From: Paenibacillus sp. SY21-1
GTDB taxonomy: Bacteria > Bacillota > Bacilli > Paenibacillales > Paenibacillaceae
Reading direction: 5' to 3'
Assembly (NCBI RefSeq): GCF_005222705.1
Contig: NZ_STGF01000008.1
Location: forward strand, 62,001 to 126,000
DNA: 64,000 nucleotides
A model generated the notes under the pieces. The model did not search any database. It was given only the letters and a program-made list of their open reading frames with translations, and was not told the origin of the DNA. Each line of letters starts with the position of its first letter. Within the stretch, counting starts at the first letter, position 1. Both the position numbers and the translations under genes were made by a program. This document shows, in pieces, positions 33,031 through 42,562 of this stretch.

Positions 33031-34854
33031 TTATTTTTTCAAATGGTAAGGAACAGTTGTAATAATGATATCTTTGCGATAGAGCAGGTATGTCCTGATC
33101 ATGAAGCTGCTTTGGTTATGAAGCAGGTTATGCCAGCCCTTCTTCGGTATGAATTGAGGAATGACGACGGTGATCTGATAGCCGGACTCATCTGCTCTGC
33201 GCTTCACCATATCGATGAATTTACCAAGTGGTTGAATGATGCTCCTGTATGGCGAGTGCAGTGTGACAAGGCGCACCTCAGGCTTCCACTGGCTCCATTT
33301 CTCCTCGAACTTCGCCTCATCTTCCCGGTTGAACGGGATGTAAACCGCTATGATTTGCTCGGGTCCAAGAGATTCTGCATAATTCAGCGACTGCTCCACC
33401 ACATGTGTGATGCCGGATACCGGCAGAATCATGACATTGCCTTCGATCGGCACAGTCGGTTCGCACGTTGTGATACGCAATTGATCGCCTACCGCCTCGT
33501 AGTGCTTTTTAATACGGTGGAACAGATAGACGATAAGCGGCAGGAACATTAGCACCGGCCATACCTGCGCGAATTTGGTAATAAAGAACATTAACGTAAC
33601 CGTCAAGCTGATAACCGCTCCCGCCGTATTAATGATCAGCTTGGTTATCCAGCCAGCGGGCTTCTCGCGTATCCATTTCACCATCATCCCCGATTGCGAC
33701 AGCGTAAACGGAATGAATACCCCGACGGCATAGAGCGGGATCAACTGCTCCGTGTTCCCTTGGAACGCTAAGATAAGCAGAATAGACAGCAGTCCCAGGA
33801 TAATAATGCCGTTCGAATAGCCTAGCCGATCGCCCCGAACGGTGAACATTCTCGGTATGAATTTATCGTTCGCAAGGTTCACGGCAAGCAGCGGGAAAGC
33901 CGAATATCCCGTATTTGCGGCAAGTATTAAGATGAGTGCGGTAGTTCCTTGGATGAAAAAGTACATAAAATGCCGTCCGAACGTTTCTTCGGCGATTTGT
34001 GAAACGACGGTTGCTTGCTCAAGCGGCCTGATGCCGTACATGTACGCAAGCACTACGATGCCCGAGAATAAAAAGGCGAGCAGGAGGCCCATCGCGGACA
34101 ACGTTTTCGCCGCGTTGTTAGGGGCAGGGCTCTTGAAGTTCGGAATCGCATTCGATATCGCCTCGACCCCGGTCAGCGCCGAGCTGCCGGAAGCAAATGC
34201 CTTCAGCAGCAGGAATAAGCTGATTCCGGCAATAGGCGTTCCGATCGGCGTGTGAAGCTCAGGAGCGACGTCGCCAGTCATGATGCGGAAAAGTCCGACT
34301 CCAATCAAAATCATTAGCGCTAGAACAAACAGATAGACCGGGTAAGCCAGGACCGATGCGGATTCGGTAACCCCCCTTAAATTGAGCAGCGTAAGCAGAA
34401 GTACAAACGCGACGGCAACAGGAACCGTATAGCCATGCAGCGACGGGAACGCGGATGTAATAGCATCGGTGCCGGCCGATACGCTGACGGCAACCGTCAG
34501 AATGTAGTCAACGAGCAGCGAGCCGCCTGCTACCAGGCCGGGGTATACGCCAAGATTATTTTTAGACACGACGTAAGCTCCCCCGCCCAGCGGATATGCA
34601 AAAATAATTTGACGGTAAGAGAGAATTAATGCCGTCAGCAATACTAAAACGCCGATGCCAATGGGAATCGAATACCAGAACGCTGCTGCGCTAACCGTAA
34701 TCAACACCAATAACATTTGCTCCGGCCCGTATGCGACGGACGAGAGGGCGTCCGAGGATAAAATCGCGAGCGCTTTTTTCTTGTTTAGTTTTTGCTCGCC
34801 AAGCTCGGTAGACTTTAAAGGTCTGCCGATTAAAAAACGTTTCAAAGCTGCCAT
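33031..34854 (-). CDS. kimA: High-affinity potassium importer KimA (YdaO family, APC superfamily)
   Basis: The 607-residue protein has about 12 membrane helices and a ~150-residue cytoplasmic C-terminal domain. The N-terminus FLIGRPLKSTELGEQKLNK followed by ALAILSSDALSSVAYGPEQ is the KimA/YdaO hallmark. In Bacillus subtilis KimA takes up K+ with protons and is shut off by c-di-AMP at both RNA and protein level. A c-di-AMP aptamer is encoded upstream, which supports the name strongly. Start is ATG 34854; the ribosome site is only GGAG-like. The frame stays open 53 codons upstream, but that stretch covers the leader terminator. Confidence 0.92.
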   Translation of the reverse strand: MAALKRFLIGRPLKSTELGEQKLNKKKALAILSSDALSSVAYGPEQMLLVLITVSAAAFWYSIPIGIGVLVLLTALILSYRQIIFAYPLGGGAYVVSKNNLGVYPGLVAGGSLLVDYILTVAVSVSAGTDAITSAFPSLHGYTVPVAVAFVLLLTLLNLRGVTESASVLAYPVYLFVLALMILIGVGLFRIMTGDVAPELHTPIGTPIAGISLFLLLKAFASGSSALTGVEAISNAIPNFKSPAPNNAAKTLSAMGLLLAFLFSGIVVLAYMYGIRPLEQATVVSQIAEETFGRHFMYFFIQGTTALILILAANTGYSAFPLLAVNLANDKFIPRMFTVRGDRLGYSNGIIILGLLSILLILAFQGNTEQLIPLYAVGVFIPFTLSQSGMMVKWIREKPAGWITKLIINTAGAVISLTVTLMFFITKFAQVWPVLMFLPLIVYLFHRIKKHYEAVGDQLRITTCEPTVPIEGNVMILPVSGITHVVEQSLNYAESLGPEQIIAVYIPFNREDEAKFEEKWSQWKPEVRLVTLHSPYRSIIQPLGKFIDMVKRRADESGYQITVVIPQFIPKKGWHNLLHNQSSFMIRTYLLYRKDIIITTVPYHLKK

Positions 34855-34933
34855 GGTGCCATCCACTCCATTGTTTAAAATGATTGCAGCCCATTCCCAT
34901 TTTACTGTAAACCTTAATTTCACTATCGCAAGG

Positions 34934-34976
34934 CAAAAAAAAGCCGCAGGAAAGTGGGGACCTTCCCGCGGCTTTT
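34934..34976 (-). terminator. Leader terminator of kimA (riboswitch expression platform)
   Basis: On the minus strand AAAAGCCGC with GGAA pairs, over a small loop, with TTCC-T-GCGGCTTTTTTTT. It sits between the c-di-AMP aptamer and the kimA start, so ligand binding can decide between read-through and termination. Confidence 0.85.
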
Positions 34977-35101
34977 CAAATTGAAACGGCTGTCGCCAGT
35001 ACGAGTGGCGCAATGCGTTTCATTTCGAGAAATATAGAGAACGTACAGACGCAGCAAAATACGTTCGCTATATAGCAAAAAGCGCGATGAGTTCCTCTTT
35101 C

Positions 35102-35240
35102 GAGACGCTTACGAGGTTAGCTGACGGATTCAGGTCTGAAAGTAACCTTACGCTGATAAAAAAATCAAGCGATTCACCCCTGGGACGGCAAGCCGTTCCT
35201 TTGGTTCCCCCGTTTCTGCTTCGCAGAATTAAGCGATCAA
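35102..35240 (-). promoter_or_regulatory. c-di-AMP riboswitch (ydaO-yuaA type) controlling kimA
   Basis: Read on the minus strand, the conserved blocks of the ydaO-yuaA aptamer occur in order: CGCTTAA (35235-35229), GGGGGAACC (35211-35203), GGGGTGAATC (35180-35171), GAATCCGTCAGCTAACC (35131-35115) and GTAAGCG (35112-35106). CGCTTA at the 5' end pairs with TAAGCG at the 3' end to close helix P1. High c-di-AMP (ample potassium) should favour the downstream terminator and stop kimA expression. About 130 bases separate aptamer and terminator, more than needed. Confidence 0.93.
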
Positions 35241-35272
35241 GGATTCATTAATTTGTGAGCTTACATTGATAA

Positions 35273-35301
35273 ATCTTACTCCTCGAACTACCGGCTGTAA
35301 A
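35273..35301 (-). promoter_or_regulatory. Promoter of the kimA leader
   Basis: On the minus strand TTTACA (35301-35296) and TAAGAT (35278-35273) are exactly 17 bases apart, about 30 bases before the first aptamer block. This gives a leader of roughly 410 bases. Confidence 0.65.
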
Positions 35302-35596
35302 CAAACAAGGAATAAGGCTTGGCGTGAAATTGGCGAGCATTCGTCTGAAAAATCACTTACATCGGCTTCAATCTTGGCGCCGCGCATTATTCCTGCTTGG
35401 TTCTCCCGAATTCGCAAAAAAGGCTAAGACAGAAAGGGAAGTTCGCAGCCTCCTCGCTCGCTTGGCTTGCATCAATAGGTCGACCCTGTGACAGTAAAAA
35501 GTCGAAATCGTAGGGGTGATGAAGTTGCCTCGCTCATAAGAAAAGGTGACAATGGAGATCATACTTCATTAGACCAAACAGGAGTTGAGCCAGGTG

Positions 35597-37345
35597 ATGA
35601 AAGGGCTTACGCGAATTTCGTTAAATTCGATCAGATTCAAGTTGATAGCAGGTTTAATCCTCATTACTTTGCCCACTGTTCTGCTGCTTATATACAATAA
35701 CTTGTATGCCATTCGTGTGGTTCACAATCAAGTGGGAGATTATAGCCGCAGCCTTGTTCTGATGTACATGGAGCAAATCGATAATCAATTGAACGACATT
35801 GACAAGTATTTAACCAATCTGATCGTAAACGATAAAGATCTGCAGGATATAGGCTATCGTCTTGACGAGCAAGAGCGTATATTGGCCAAGGTTCGCCTGG
35901 ACAACAAATTAAGCGGTGACATCGCCACGTATCGGCCGGTGAATTCCATATTTGTATATTCCATTAAAGGCGAAGAATACATTGAGGCTTTTCAGGATTT
36001 TGACAATTCGACGGACAGAGATGAAGCGAGGGGGTATATTAGAAGACTGATTGCTGAACAGGTGAACAAGGAGCAGCTCGCATATCGACACTGGTATGTC
36101 GAACAAATTGACAATCAATTCTATTTGTTTAGAATCCTTCGCACCAGCGACGCTTTTGTAGGTGCATGGCTTAGTATGGACAAGCTGTCTGTCCCTCTCA
36201 GCCTATTGAATCTGGGCAACAGCGGCACTTCGTTGTTTGTTCGGGATAATGGCGAACCGCTGACCAATTCAGAAGTCGTTGACAAGTATAACGTAGATTT
36301 AAAGCATGATCTTGAAGATTATTATCTATCCGGTACGTCGGAATCGTTTCTTGTAGTCGGCCAGAAATCGGCGAAAGGAAATTTCAGCCTGCTTGCGCTT
36401 ATTCCGAATGATCAGATTTTGGAAAATCTGCCTTATCTCAGACGATTATCGTATGCCATTCCTATAGCCGCCATTATTCTTGTGCCGGCATGCCTGCTCA
36501 TTTTTCGCAGAATGTTTTTGAAGCCGTTGAATCGCATTCTTGTCGCAATGAGAAGAATCGGCGAAGGGAATTTGAACACAAGAATTGAATCCTATCCAAC
36601 CTCTGACGAATTTCATCTCGTTAACGCAACTTTTAATCAAATGATCAAGCAGGTTCAGGATTTACGCATTCATGTATACGAGGAGCAGCTTAATAAACAA
36701 AAAGCCGAGCTGCAGCATTTGCAGCTGCAGATTAATCCGCATTTTTTTATCAATTCGCTTAACATTATTTATAATCTGGCTTTGGTGCGCAATTTTGAGC
36801 TTATTCAGGAAATGACGTTAAGTCTCGTCCAATACTTTCGCTATATGTTTCGCAGCAATCTGGAGTTTGTAATGCTGAGCGATGAGCTAAAGCACGTACG
36901 AAATTATATCCGCATCCAACAATTAAGATTTCCTAGCAGGCTGGAGTTCAAGCTGGAGGCGCCGGATTATTTGCTGAGTACGCCTGTTCCGCCTCTCATC
37001 ATTCAAACCTTTGTGGAAAATGCAATCAAACATGCAGCGAATGCAGAGAACACGTTAAGTATTGCAATTGTGATAGATTTGCTCGAGCACGCCAAGGAGC
37101 CGCTTCTGCAGGCCGTCATTACCGATACGGGCAGCGGTTTTCCAGACGAGATTTTACGGCAGCTGGAAGCGGGCAAACGTATTCAGGATGAACAAGGTGA
37201 TCATATCGGTATTTGGAACGCGAAGGAGAGATTGAGATTGCTTTATGAGAATAAGGCGACGATCGCGTTATCAAATGACAGGAACAACGGCGCAGTTGTG
37301 GAGCTGCTGCTCCCGCTTTATCCCAACAATTTAAAAGGTGAGTGA
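35597..37345 (+). CDS. YesM-type sensor histidine kinase
   Basis: The 582-residue membrane kinase has a first helix at about 14-36, an extracytoplasmic sensor (about 37-285), a second helix at about 287-306, a HAMP domain, and a HisKA_7TM-like/His_kinase domain with phospho-acceptor His382 (INPHFFINSL). A C-terminal ATPase domain has the N-box QTFVENAIKHA and the G-box DTGSGF. The ATG at 35597 is chosen; AGGAG at 35580-35584 is 12 bases upstream, while TTG 35585 touches it. A GTG at 35594 is also possible. The stop overlaps the regulator's ribosome site. It senses sugars for the downstream ABC locus. Confidence 0.87.
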   Translation: MKGLTRISLNSIRFKLIAGLILITLPTVLLLIYNNLYAIRVVHNQVGDYSRSLVLMYMEQIDNQLNDIDKYLTNLIVNDKDLQDIGYRLDEQERILAKVRLDNKLSGDIATYRPVNSIFVYSIKGEEYIEAFQDFDNSTDRDEARGYIRRLIAEQVNKEQLAYRHWYVEQIDNQFYLFRILRTSDAFVGAWLSMDKLSVPLSLLNLGNSGTSLFVRDNGEPLTNSEVVDKYNVDLKHDLEDYYLSGTSESFLVVGQKSAKGNFSLLALIPNDQILENLPYLRRLSYAIPIAAIILVPACLLIFRRMFLKPLNRILVAMRRIGEGNLNTRIESYPTSDEFHLVNATFNQMIKQVQDLRIHVYEEQLNKQKAELQHLQLQINPHFFINSLNIIYNLALVRNFELIQEMTLSLVQYFRYMFRSNLEFVMLSDELKHVRNYIRIQQLRFPSRLEFKLEAPDYLLSTPVPPLIIQTFVENAIKHAANAENTLSIAIVIDLLEHAKEPLLQAVITDTGSGFPDEILRQLEAGKRIQDEQGDHIGIWNAKERLRLLYENKATIALSNDRNNGAVVELLLPLYPNNLKGE

Positions 37346-37350
37346 TAGTC

Positions 37351-38955
37351 ATGACAAGCGTGCTGATCGTAGACGATGAATTACATGCGGTTCAAGGAAT
37401 CAAGTCGGCAATCGACTGGGGAAAATTAGGCGTGACGGATCTTTATACAGCCTACAATATCGAGCAAGCGAAGGAATGTTTTACTGGACAGGGACCTATC
37501 GATGTCATGTTGTGCGACATTGAAATGCCAATGGGAACCGGCTTAGAGCTGCTTGCCTGGGTTAAGGAGCATGCCTCGGACACCGAATCTATCTTTCTGA
37601 CCTGCCACGCCGATTTTAATTACGCCAAGCAGGCTGTTCAACTAGGCAGCTTCGATTATTTATTAAAGCCGGTTCCCATTCCCGAGCTGGAGGACGTTAT
37701 AGGCAAAGCCATACAAAAGAAAGCGGAGCACACAGAAAAATCGAAATTTAGCCAATACGGACAATATTGGGTGCAGCATCAGCCGTTTGTCATCGAACGA
37801 TTTTGGTTGGATCTTTTAAACCGAACGATTCCTTCGCAGCGGGAAGCGATTAAGCAGGCCGCCGAAGAGCGAAACATTATTTTTACCGAGCATAAAAAAT
37901 ATCTTCCCGTATGGTTTGTCGTCAAACAATGGCATAAAGAGCTGAACGCGCGAGATGAGAAAATACTTGAATACGCGTTCCGCAATGCGGCGGAAGAGGT
38001 TCTATTAAGCGATTACGACTACGGTCAGCTGCTTTCCTGGAGCCGCGGAGGCCTGTTTGCAATACTGTCTGTTGATGCATGGTCGGAGCGGGAATCTGGT
38101 CGGCTAAAGCAACAATGCGAGCAACTGATTGATTTATGCAGACAGTATTTCTATTGTGAAATGAGCTGTTACATCGCTTATCCGGAATATCCCGAAAAGC
38201 TGCCTGCCATAAGCGATGAGCTGCGAATGCTTGACCGAAATAATGTGACTTTTGAAAAGGTGATGCTGTTGCATGGCGGACAGCCTGCGCCGGATAAGCC
38301 GTCCGCTGCGCCCGAGCTTTTGAAATGGTCCATATTATTGCAGGATAATCAATCCGAAAAGCTATGCCATGAAATCGCGCAATATTTGGACCTAATGGTC
38401 AAACAGGGGAATGTTAATGCTAGCGCCCTTCATCAATTTCATCAGGATTTATTGCAAATGATCTATTCTTTTCTGCACGGCAAGGGCATTCATGCCCATC
38501 GGTTATTTAGCGATGAACAATCGGTAGAGAAGGCTGGAAATGCAGTCCGTTCGGTGAAAGAAACGTTAAGCTGGTGTATATTCATTGTCCATAAAGCCAT
38601 CGAGCATGTGCAGGCCTCCTCGCGCACAGAAACGGTAGTCGATCGAGTCAGGGCATACATTTTACAGCATCTGGACAACGAATTGACCCGTGAAGAAATT
38701 GCGAAGAGCATTTTTTTGAATCCTGACTACCTTGATCGTATGTTCAAAAAAAATGTAGGGCTCACAGTGACGGAATATGTTTTGGAGCAGCGACTCCAAA
38801 TGGCCAAGCATTTGCTCTGCCATACGAGTTTGCCGGTGTCCGCCATTGCAACGCAAGTGGGAATCACCAATTTCTCCTATTTTTCGCGAATATTCAAAAA
38901 AAACATGAATCAAAACCCGCTGGAATATCGACAATCCTGTTTGAAAACCGACTAA
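37351..38955 (+). CDS. YesN-type response regulator with AraC DNA-binding domain
   Basis: The 534-residue protein has a receiver domain at 1-125 with Asp56 (CDIEMP) as phosphorylation site and Lys of LLKPVP near 106, a long middle region (about 130-420), and a C-terminal AraC domain (about 430-530) with LTREEIAKSIFLNPDYLDRMF and VSAIATQVGITNFSYFSRIF. ATG 37351 has AAAGGTGAG seven bases upstream, overlapping the kinase stop codon. It is the partner of the kinase and the probable activator of the binding-protein gene that starts 148 bases downstream. Confidence 0.88.
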   Translation: MTSVLIVDDELHAVQGIKSAIDWGKLGVTDLYTAYNIEQAKECFTGQGPIDVMLCDIEMPMGTGLELLAWVKEHASDTESIFLTCHADFNYAKQAVQLGSFDYLLKPVPIPELEDVIGKAIQKKAEHTEKSKFSQYGQYWVQHQPFVIERFWLDLLNRTIPSQREAIKQAAEERNIIFTEHKKYLPVWFVVKQWHKELNARDEKILEYAFRNAAEEVLLSDYDYGQLLSWSRGGLFAILSVDAWSERESGRLKQQCEQLIDLCRQYFYCEMSCYIAYPEYPEKLPAISDELRMLDRNNVTFEKVMLLHGGQPAPDKPSAAPELLKWSILLQDNQSEKLCHEIAQYLDLMVKQGNVNASALHQFHQDLLQMIYSFLHGKGIHAHRLFSDEQSVEKAGNAVRSVKETLSWCIFIVHKAIEHVQASSRTETVVDRVRAYILQHLDNELTREEIAKSIFLNPDYLDRMFKKNVGLTVTEYVLEQRLQMAKHLLCHTSLPVSAIATQVGITNFSYFSRIFKKNMNQNPLEYRQSCLKTD

Positions 38956-39102
38956 ATGAGGTCGATTCTGTACTAGCGGAAAGTCGATGACGTGTTAGAA
39001 GGCAAGATCGCAAATAGGTAAACTTAGGTCAGATTCGAAACAGCGGTGGGAGGAAACAAGCTGCCTGATCGGATTAAAATGACAAGGTAATGGGGGATTG
39101 GA

Positions 39103-40602
39103 ATGAACAGAAAATTAACCTGGATCGCTGCTGTACTTGCTTTAATGCTGATTGTAACCGCCTGCAGCTCAGGGAAAAACGCACAGGAAGGTGAAGGAGC
39201 TGCAACCTCTGAGAACAAGCCTGGCGAGAAGCCTTACGAGCTTACAATGGCGTACTTCAGCTTCGGGAGCGTACCCAAAGATCAATCGCTTATTGAGCAG
39301 GAGCTTAACAAAATTACCGAGGCCAAAATCAACACAAAGGTCAAGCTGCTGCCGATCAGCTATAGCGCTTGGCAAAATCAGATCAATCTGATGCTTACCA
39401 GCAATGAAAAGCTTGACCTTATGCCGATACTTGGCAATACGTATGCCAATCAGGTAGCGAAAGGGCAGCTGGCCGAGCTTGATGGTTTGCTGGAGAAGGA
39501 AGGAGCCGCCATTGTAGAAGCTTTAGGCCCGGACTACGCCAACGCGTCAAAAATTAACGGTAAAACCTATGCCGTGCCTACCATTCGCGACTTGGCCCAG
39601 AAATACGGATTTATGCTGCCCAAGGAAACGGTTGATAAATACAACATTGATTTGACGCAGGTAAAAACCTTAAATGACCTCGAGCCTATCCTAAAAACGA
39701 TCAAGGAGAATGAGCCTACGGCGATCCCGCTCATAAACGGTGTAAGCGCTTCCCCTATCACTTCCTTCAGCACTCGCGATTCACTGGGAGATGATATTGG
39801 CGTTCTGCTTAACAACGGCCAGGATTTAAAGGTCGTCAACTGGTTCGAAACGGAGGAGTACGCTGAAACGCTGAACAAAATGCGGGAATGGTATTTGGCG
39901 GGCTATATCGCGAAAGACGCCGTGACTGTGAAGGAATCCAAATCCGATATTATTAAAGCAGGGAAGGGCGTTGGCTCGCTGTCTGTCATGAAACCGGGCT
40001 TTGATGAACAGGAAAGCCGCCAAACCGGCAAGGAAATCGTTTCCGTCGAAATGCTCCCTCCTGTTGCCAAAACAAGCACCGTCACCAATGTAATGTGGAG
40101 TATCGCCAAAAACTCGGAAAATCCTGCCAAGGCTATGGAATTTTTGAATCTGATGTACTCGGACAAAGAGGTTGTCAATCTGCTCGACTGGGGCATTGAG
40201 AACAAACATTATGTCAAGGTATCGGACAATGTCATCGACTATCCTGAGGGCGTGGACGCCGCCAGTGTCGGTTACGCGGGAATGGGCTGGTTGTTCGGCA
40301 ACCAATTCTTGTCTTACGTATTCAAAGGCGACAATGAAAATCTGTGGGACGAAATGAAAAAATTTAACGATGAGGCGATTAAATCCAAAGGTCTAGGGTT
40401 TACCTTCGATTCGTCAACGGTCAAAACAGAATATGCCGCTGTAACGAATGTCCTTAGCCAATACAGAATTGCGATCGAATGCGGAGCGCTTGATCCCGCT
40501 AAGGCACTGCCTGAATTTATCGGGAAACTGAAGGACGCAGGCATCGATAAAATCATTGCCGAGAAGCAGAAGCAATTGGACGCTTGGGCAGTCAGCAGCT
40601 AG
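39103..40602 (+). CDS. Carbohydrate-binding lipoprotein (extracellular SBP, DUF3502-like C-terminus)
   Basis: The 499-residue lipoprotein has signal peptide WIAAVLALMLIVTAC with lipobox Cys21, then a polar linker and a type-2 binding-protein fold. LLTSNEKLDLMPI (about 95-107) and the C-terminal half (from about 350, NVLSQYRIAIECGALDP) resemble the DUF3502 group found with LplB/LplC permeases. It delivers a sugar to the permeases at 40714 and 41647. An inverted repeat after the stop may favour its transcript over that of the permeases. Confidence 0.87.
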   Translation: MNRKLTWIAAVLALMLIVTACSSGKNAQEGEGAATSENKPGEKPYELTMAYFSFGSVPKDQSLIEQELNKITEAKINTKVKLLPISYSAWQNQINLMLTSNEKLDLMPILGNTYANQVAKGQLAELDGLLEKEGAAIVEALGPDYANASKINGKTYAVPTIRDLAQKYGFMLPKETVDKYNIDLTQVKTLNDLEPILKTIKENEPTAIPLINGVSASPITSFSTRDSLGDDIGVLLNNGQDLKVVNWFETEEYAETLNKMREWYLAGYIAKDAVTVKESKSDIIKAGKGVGSLSVMKPGFDEQESRQTGKEIVSVEMLPPVAKTSTVTNVMWSIAKNSENPAKAMEFLNLMYSDKEVVNLLDWGIENKHYVKVSDNVIDYPEGVDAASVGYAGMGWLFGNQFLSYVFKGDNENLWDEMKKFNDEAIKSKGLGFTFDSSTVKTEYAAVTNVLSQYRIAIECGALDPAKALPEFIGKLKDAGIDKIIAEKQKQLDAWAVSS

Positions 40603-40629
40603 ATTGTAAAGGCATAGAAAGGGAGAACG

Positions 40630-40666
40630 GCGATCCGGTCCAATGCAGCACTCAGGGTCGGATCGC
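40630..40666 (+). other. Intercistronic hairpin between binding protein and permease genes
   Basis: GCGATCCG (40630-40637) and CGGATCGC (40659-40666) form a perfect 8-bp inverted repeat with a 21-base loop and no T-run. Such hairpins protect upstream binding-protein mRNA in many ABC operons. Confidence 0.55.
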
Positions 40667-40713
40667 GATTGGCCCGGAAGCTTTTATTTGCACACGAAAG
40701 GGTAGTGAACACG

Positions 40714-41631
40714 ATGCCGATGGCGGTGAAAAGATGGAAACGTTTTGCCCCGTTATTTTTGCTTATGCTCCCGGGCTTGGCGTATTTAATGATCAACAAT
40801 TATTTGCCCATGTTCGGGATGATTATAGCGTTCAAGGATTTCAACTATTCGTTAGGCATTTTCGGTAGCAATTGGGCGGGCTTTAAAAACTTCGAATATT
40901 TGTTCAAGACAAGAGACGCTTTTATCATTACGCGCAACACGATTTTATACAATGGGTCGTTCATCATTATTAATACGATCGGCGCCGTAGCGGTAGCCAT
41001 CATGCTGAATGAAATCAGAAAGAAATTTTTTCAACGCTTTTATCAGAGCATCATTATTTTGCCGCACCTTATTTCAATGGTTATTGTCAGTTACCTTGTA
41101 TACGCCATGCTGAGCAGCGACACGGGTTTCATTAACCAGTCCGTTCTGCCTTTACTGGGCATAGATTCGATTTCTTGGTATTCAAGCAAAGAATATTGGC
41201 CATATATTCTGACGATCGTCAACATTTGGAAGGGAATCGGATTTCTGAGCGTTATTTACTTGGCTTCCATCATTAGCATTGATCCTGAATATTATGAAGC
41301 GGCTACGCTTGACGGCGCATCGCGACTACAGCAAATCCGCTCCATTACGATTCCGTTGATTTCTCCTGTTATTACCATGATGACCTTGCTTGCCATCGGC
41401 CGCATATTTCATTCGGATTTTGGCCTTTTTTATCAGGTTCCGATGGATTCAGGCATATTGGCGGACACTACGAATGTAATTGACACTTATGTATACCGCG
41501 CATTAATGAATTTAGGCGATATTGGAATGTCTTCGGCAGCCGGCGTATATCAATCTGTTGTCGGATTTCTGCTGGTCATTCTGTCTAATTATGCCGTTCG
41601 AAAATTCAGCAAAGACAATGCGTTATTCTAA
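40714..41631 (+). CDS. Sugar ABC transporter permease, LplB-type
   Basis: The 305-residue permease starts with a basic tail, then LFLLMLPGLAYLMINNYLP (helix 1) and MFGMIIAFKDFNYSLGIFGS, the LplB-type signature. The docking loop reads YYEAATLDGASRLQQIRSIT. About six helices are present. ATG 40714 follows AAAGGG by 11 bases; an earlier TTG (40669) lies within the hairpin region. It is paired with the next gene, 15 bases downstream. Confidence 0.88.
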   Translation: MPMAVKRWKRFAPLFLLMLPGLAYLMINNYLPMFGMIIAFKDFNYSLGIFGSNWAGFKNFEYLFKTRDAFIITRNTILYNGSFIIINTIGAVAVAIMLNEIRKKFFQRFYQSIIILPHLISMVIVSYLVYAMLSSDTGFINQSVLPLLGIDSISWYSSKEYWPYILTIVNIWKGIGFLSVIYLASIISIDPEYYEAATLDGASRLQQIRSITIPLISPVITMMTLLAIGRIFHSDFGLFYQVPMDSGILADTTNVIDTYVYRALMNLGDIGMSSAAGVYQSVVGFLLVILSNYAVRKFSKDNALF

Positions 41632-41646
41632 ATCGGGGTGACGAAA

Positions 41647-42534
41647 ATGGCACATGAAAGCAGAAAAATGACATGGATTTCGAACCTGGTCCTTATGGTA
41701 TTCTCGATTGCTTGCCTTATTCCGTTTGCCTTATTGATCATTTCCTCGATATCAAGCGAGACCAGCATTATACAAAACGGATATTCCTTCTGGCCGGAAC
41801 AGCTGAGCGGCAAGGCCTACCACTATTTGTGGGAGCATTGGGGAGAGCTAGGGAGAGCGTACGGAATTACGGTATTTATAACCGTGTTCGGTACGGCAGC
41901 CAGTCTGGCCATGACCTCTATGCTGGCCTATCCTATGTCCCGGCAGGATATTCCGATGCGAGGCTTCTGGGCGTTTCTGGTGTTTTTCACCTTGCTGTTT
42001 AATGGCGGGCTAGTTCCAACCTATCTCATCTATACACAAGTGTTTGAAATTAAAAATACGATATGGGCGCTGATTGTCCCGGGTTTGCTTATGAACGGCT
42101 TTAACGTGCTGCTGGTCAGAACCTTTTTTATTACTTCGGTCCCGCCTGCGCTTATGGAGGCTGCGAATATTGACGGGGCAGGGGAGATCAAGACGTTTTA
42201 TAAAATCGTACTGCCGCTGTCCATGCCGATTATGGCGACAATCGGTCTATTCTCGGCAATCCTTTATTGGAATGACTGGTTTAACGGCATGACGTATGTG
42301 ACGAATCCGGAACTGTTCAGTATTCAGAATATTTTGAATCGAATTATTACGGACATTCAGTTTTTGTCAAACAACAGCAATCTTTCTAACGCTGCCAGCG
42401 GGGAATTGGCGGAAATGCCTAGCACGTCGGTCAGAATGGCGATTGCCGTTATCGGCGTGCTGCCGATCCTGATTGCGTACCCGTTTTTTCAAAAATACTT
42501 TATCAAGGGCATTACGATCGGCGCGGTGAAATAA
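41647..42534 (+). CDS. Sugar ABC transporter permease, LplC-type
   Basis: The 295-residue permease of the MalG group has about six helices, docking loop LMEAANIDGAGEIKTFYKIVLP and the standard ending YPFFQKYFIKGITIGAVK. ATG 41647 has GGGGTG ten to six bases upstream; an in-frame GTG at 41638 is less well placed. With the upstream subunit it forms the importer; the ATPase must come from elsewhere. Confidence 0.9.
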   Translation: MAHESRKMTWISNLVLMVFSIACLIPFALLIISSISSETSIIQNGYSFWPEQLSGKAYHYLWEHWGELGRAYGITVFITVFGTAASLAMTSMLAYPMSRQDIPMRGFWAFLVFFTLLFNGGLVPTYLIYTQVFEIKNTIWALIVPGLLMNGFNVLLVRTFFITSVPPALMEAANIDGAGEIKTFYKIVLPLSMPIMATIGLFSAILYWNDWFNGMTYVTNPELFSIQNILNRIITDIQFLSNNSNLSNAASGELAEMPSTSVRMAIAVIGVLPILIAYPFFQKYFIKGITIGAVK

Positions 42535-42562
42535 CGAACCAACGGTATTGGGGGATAAACGG

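Noticed and set aside
34855-35013. 53-residue N-terminal extension of KimA
   Set aside because: The region encodes the leader terminator of the riboswitch, so translation cannot start there.
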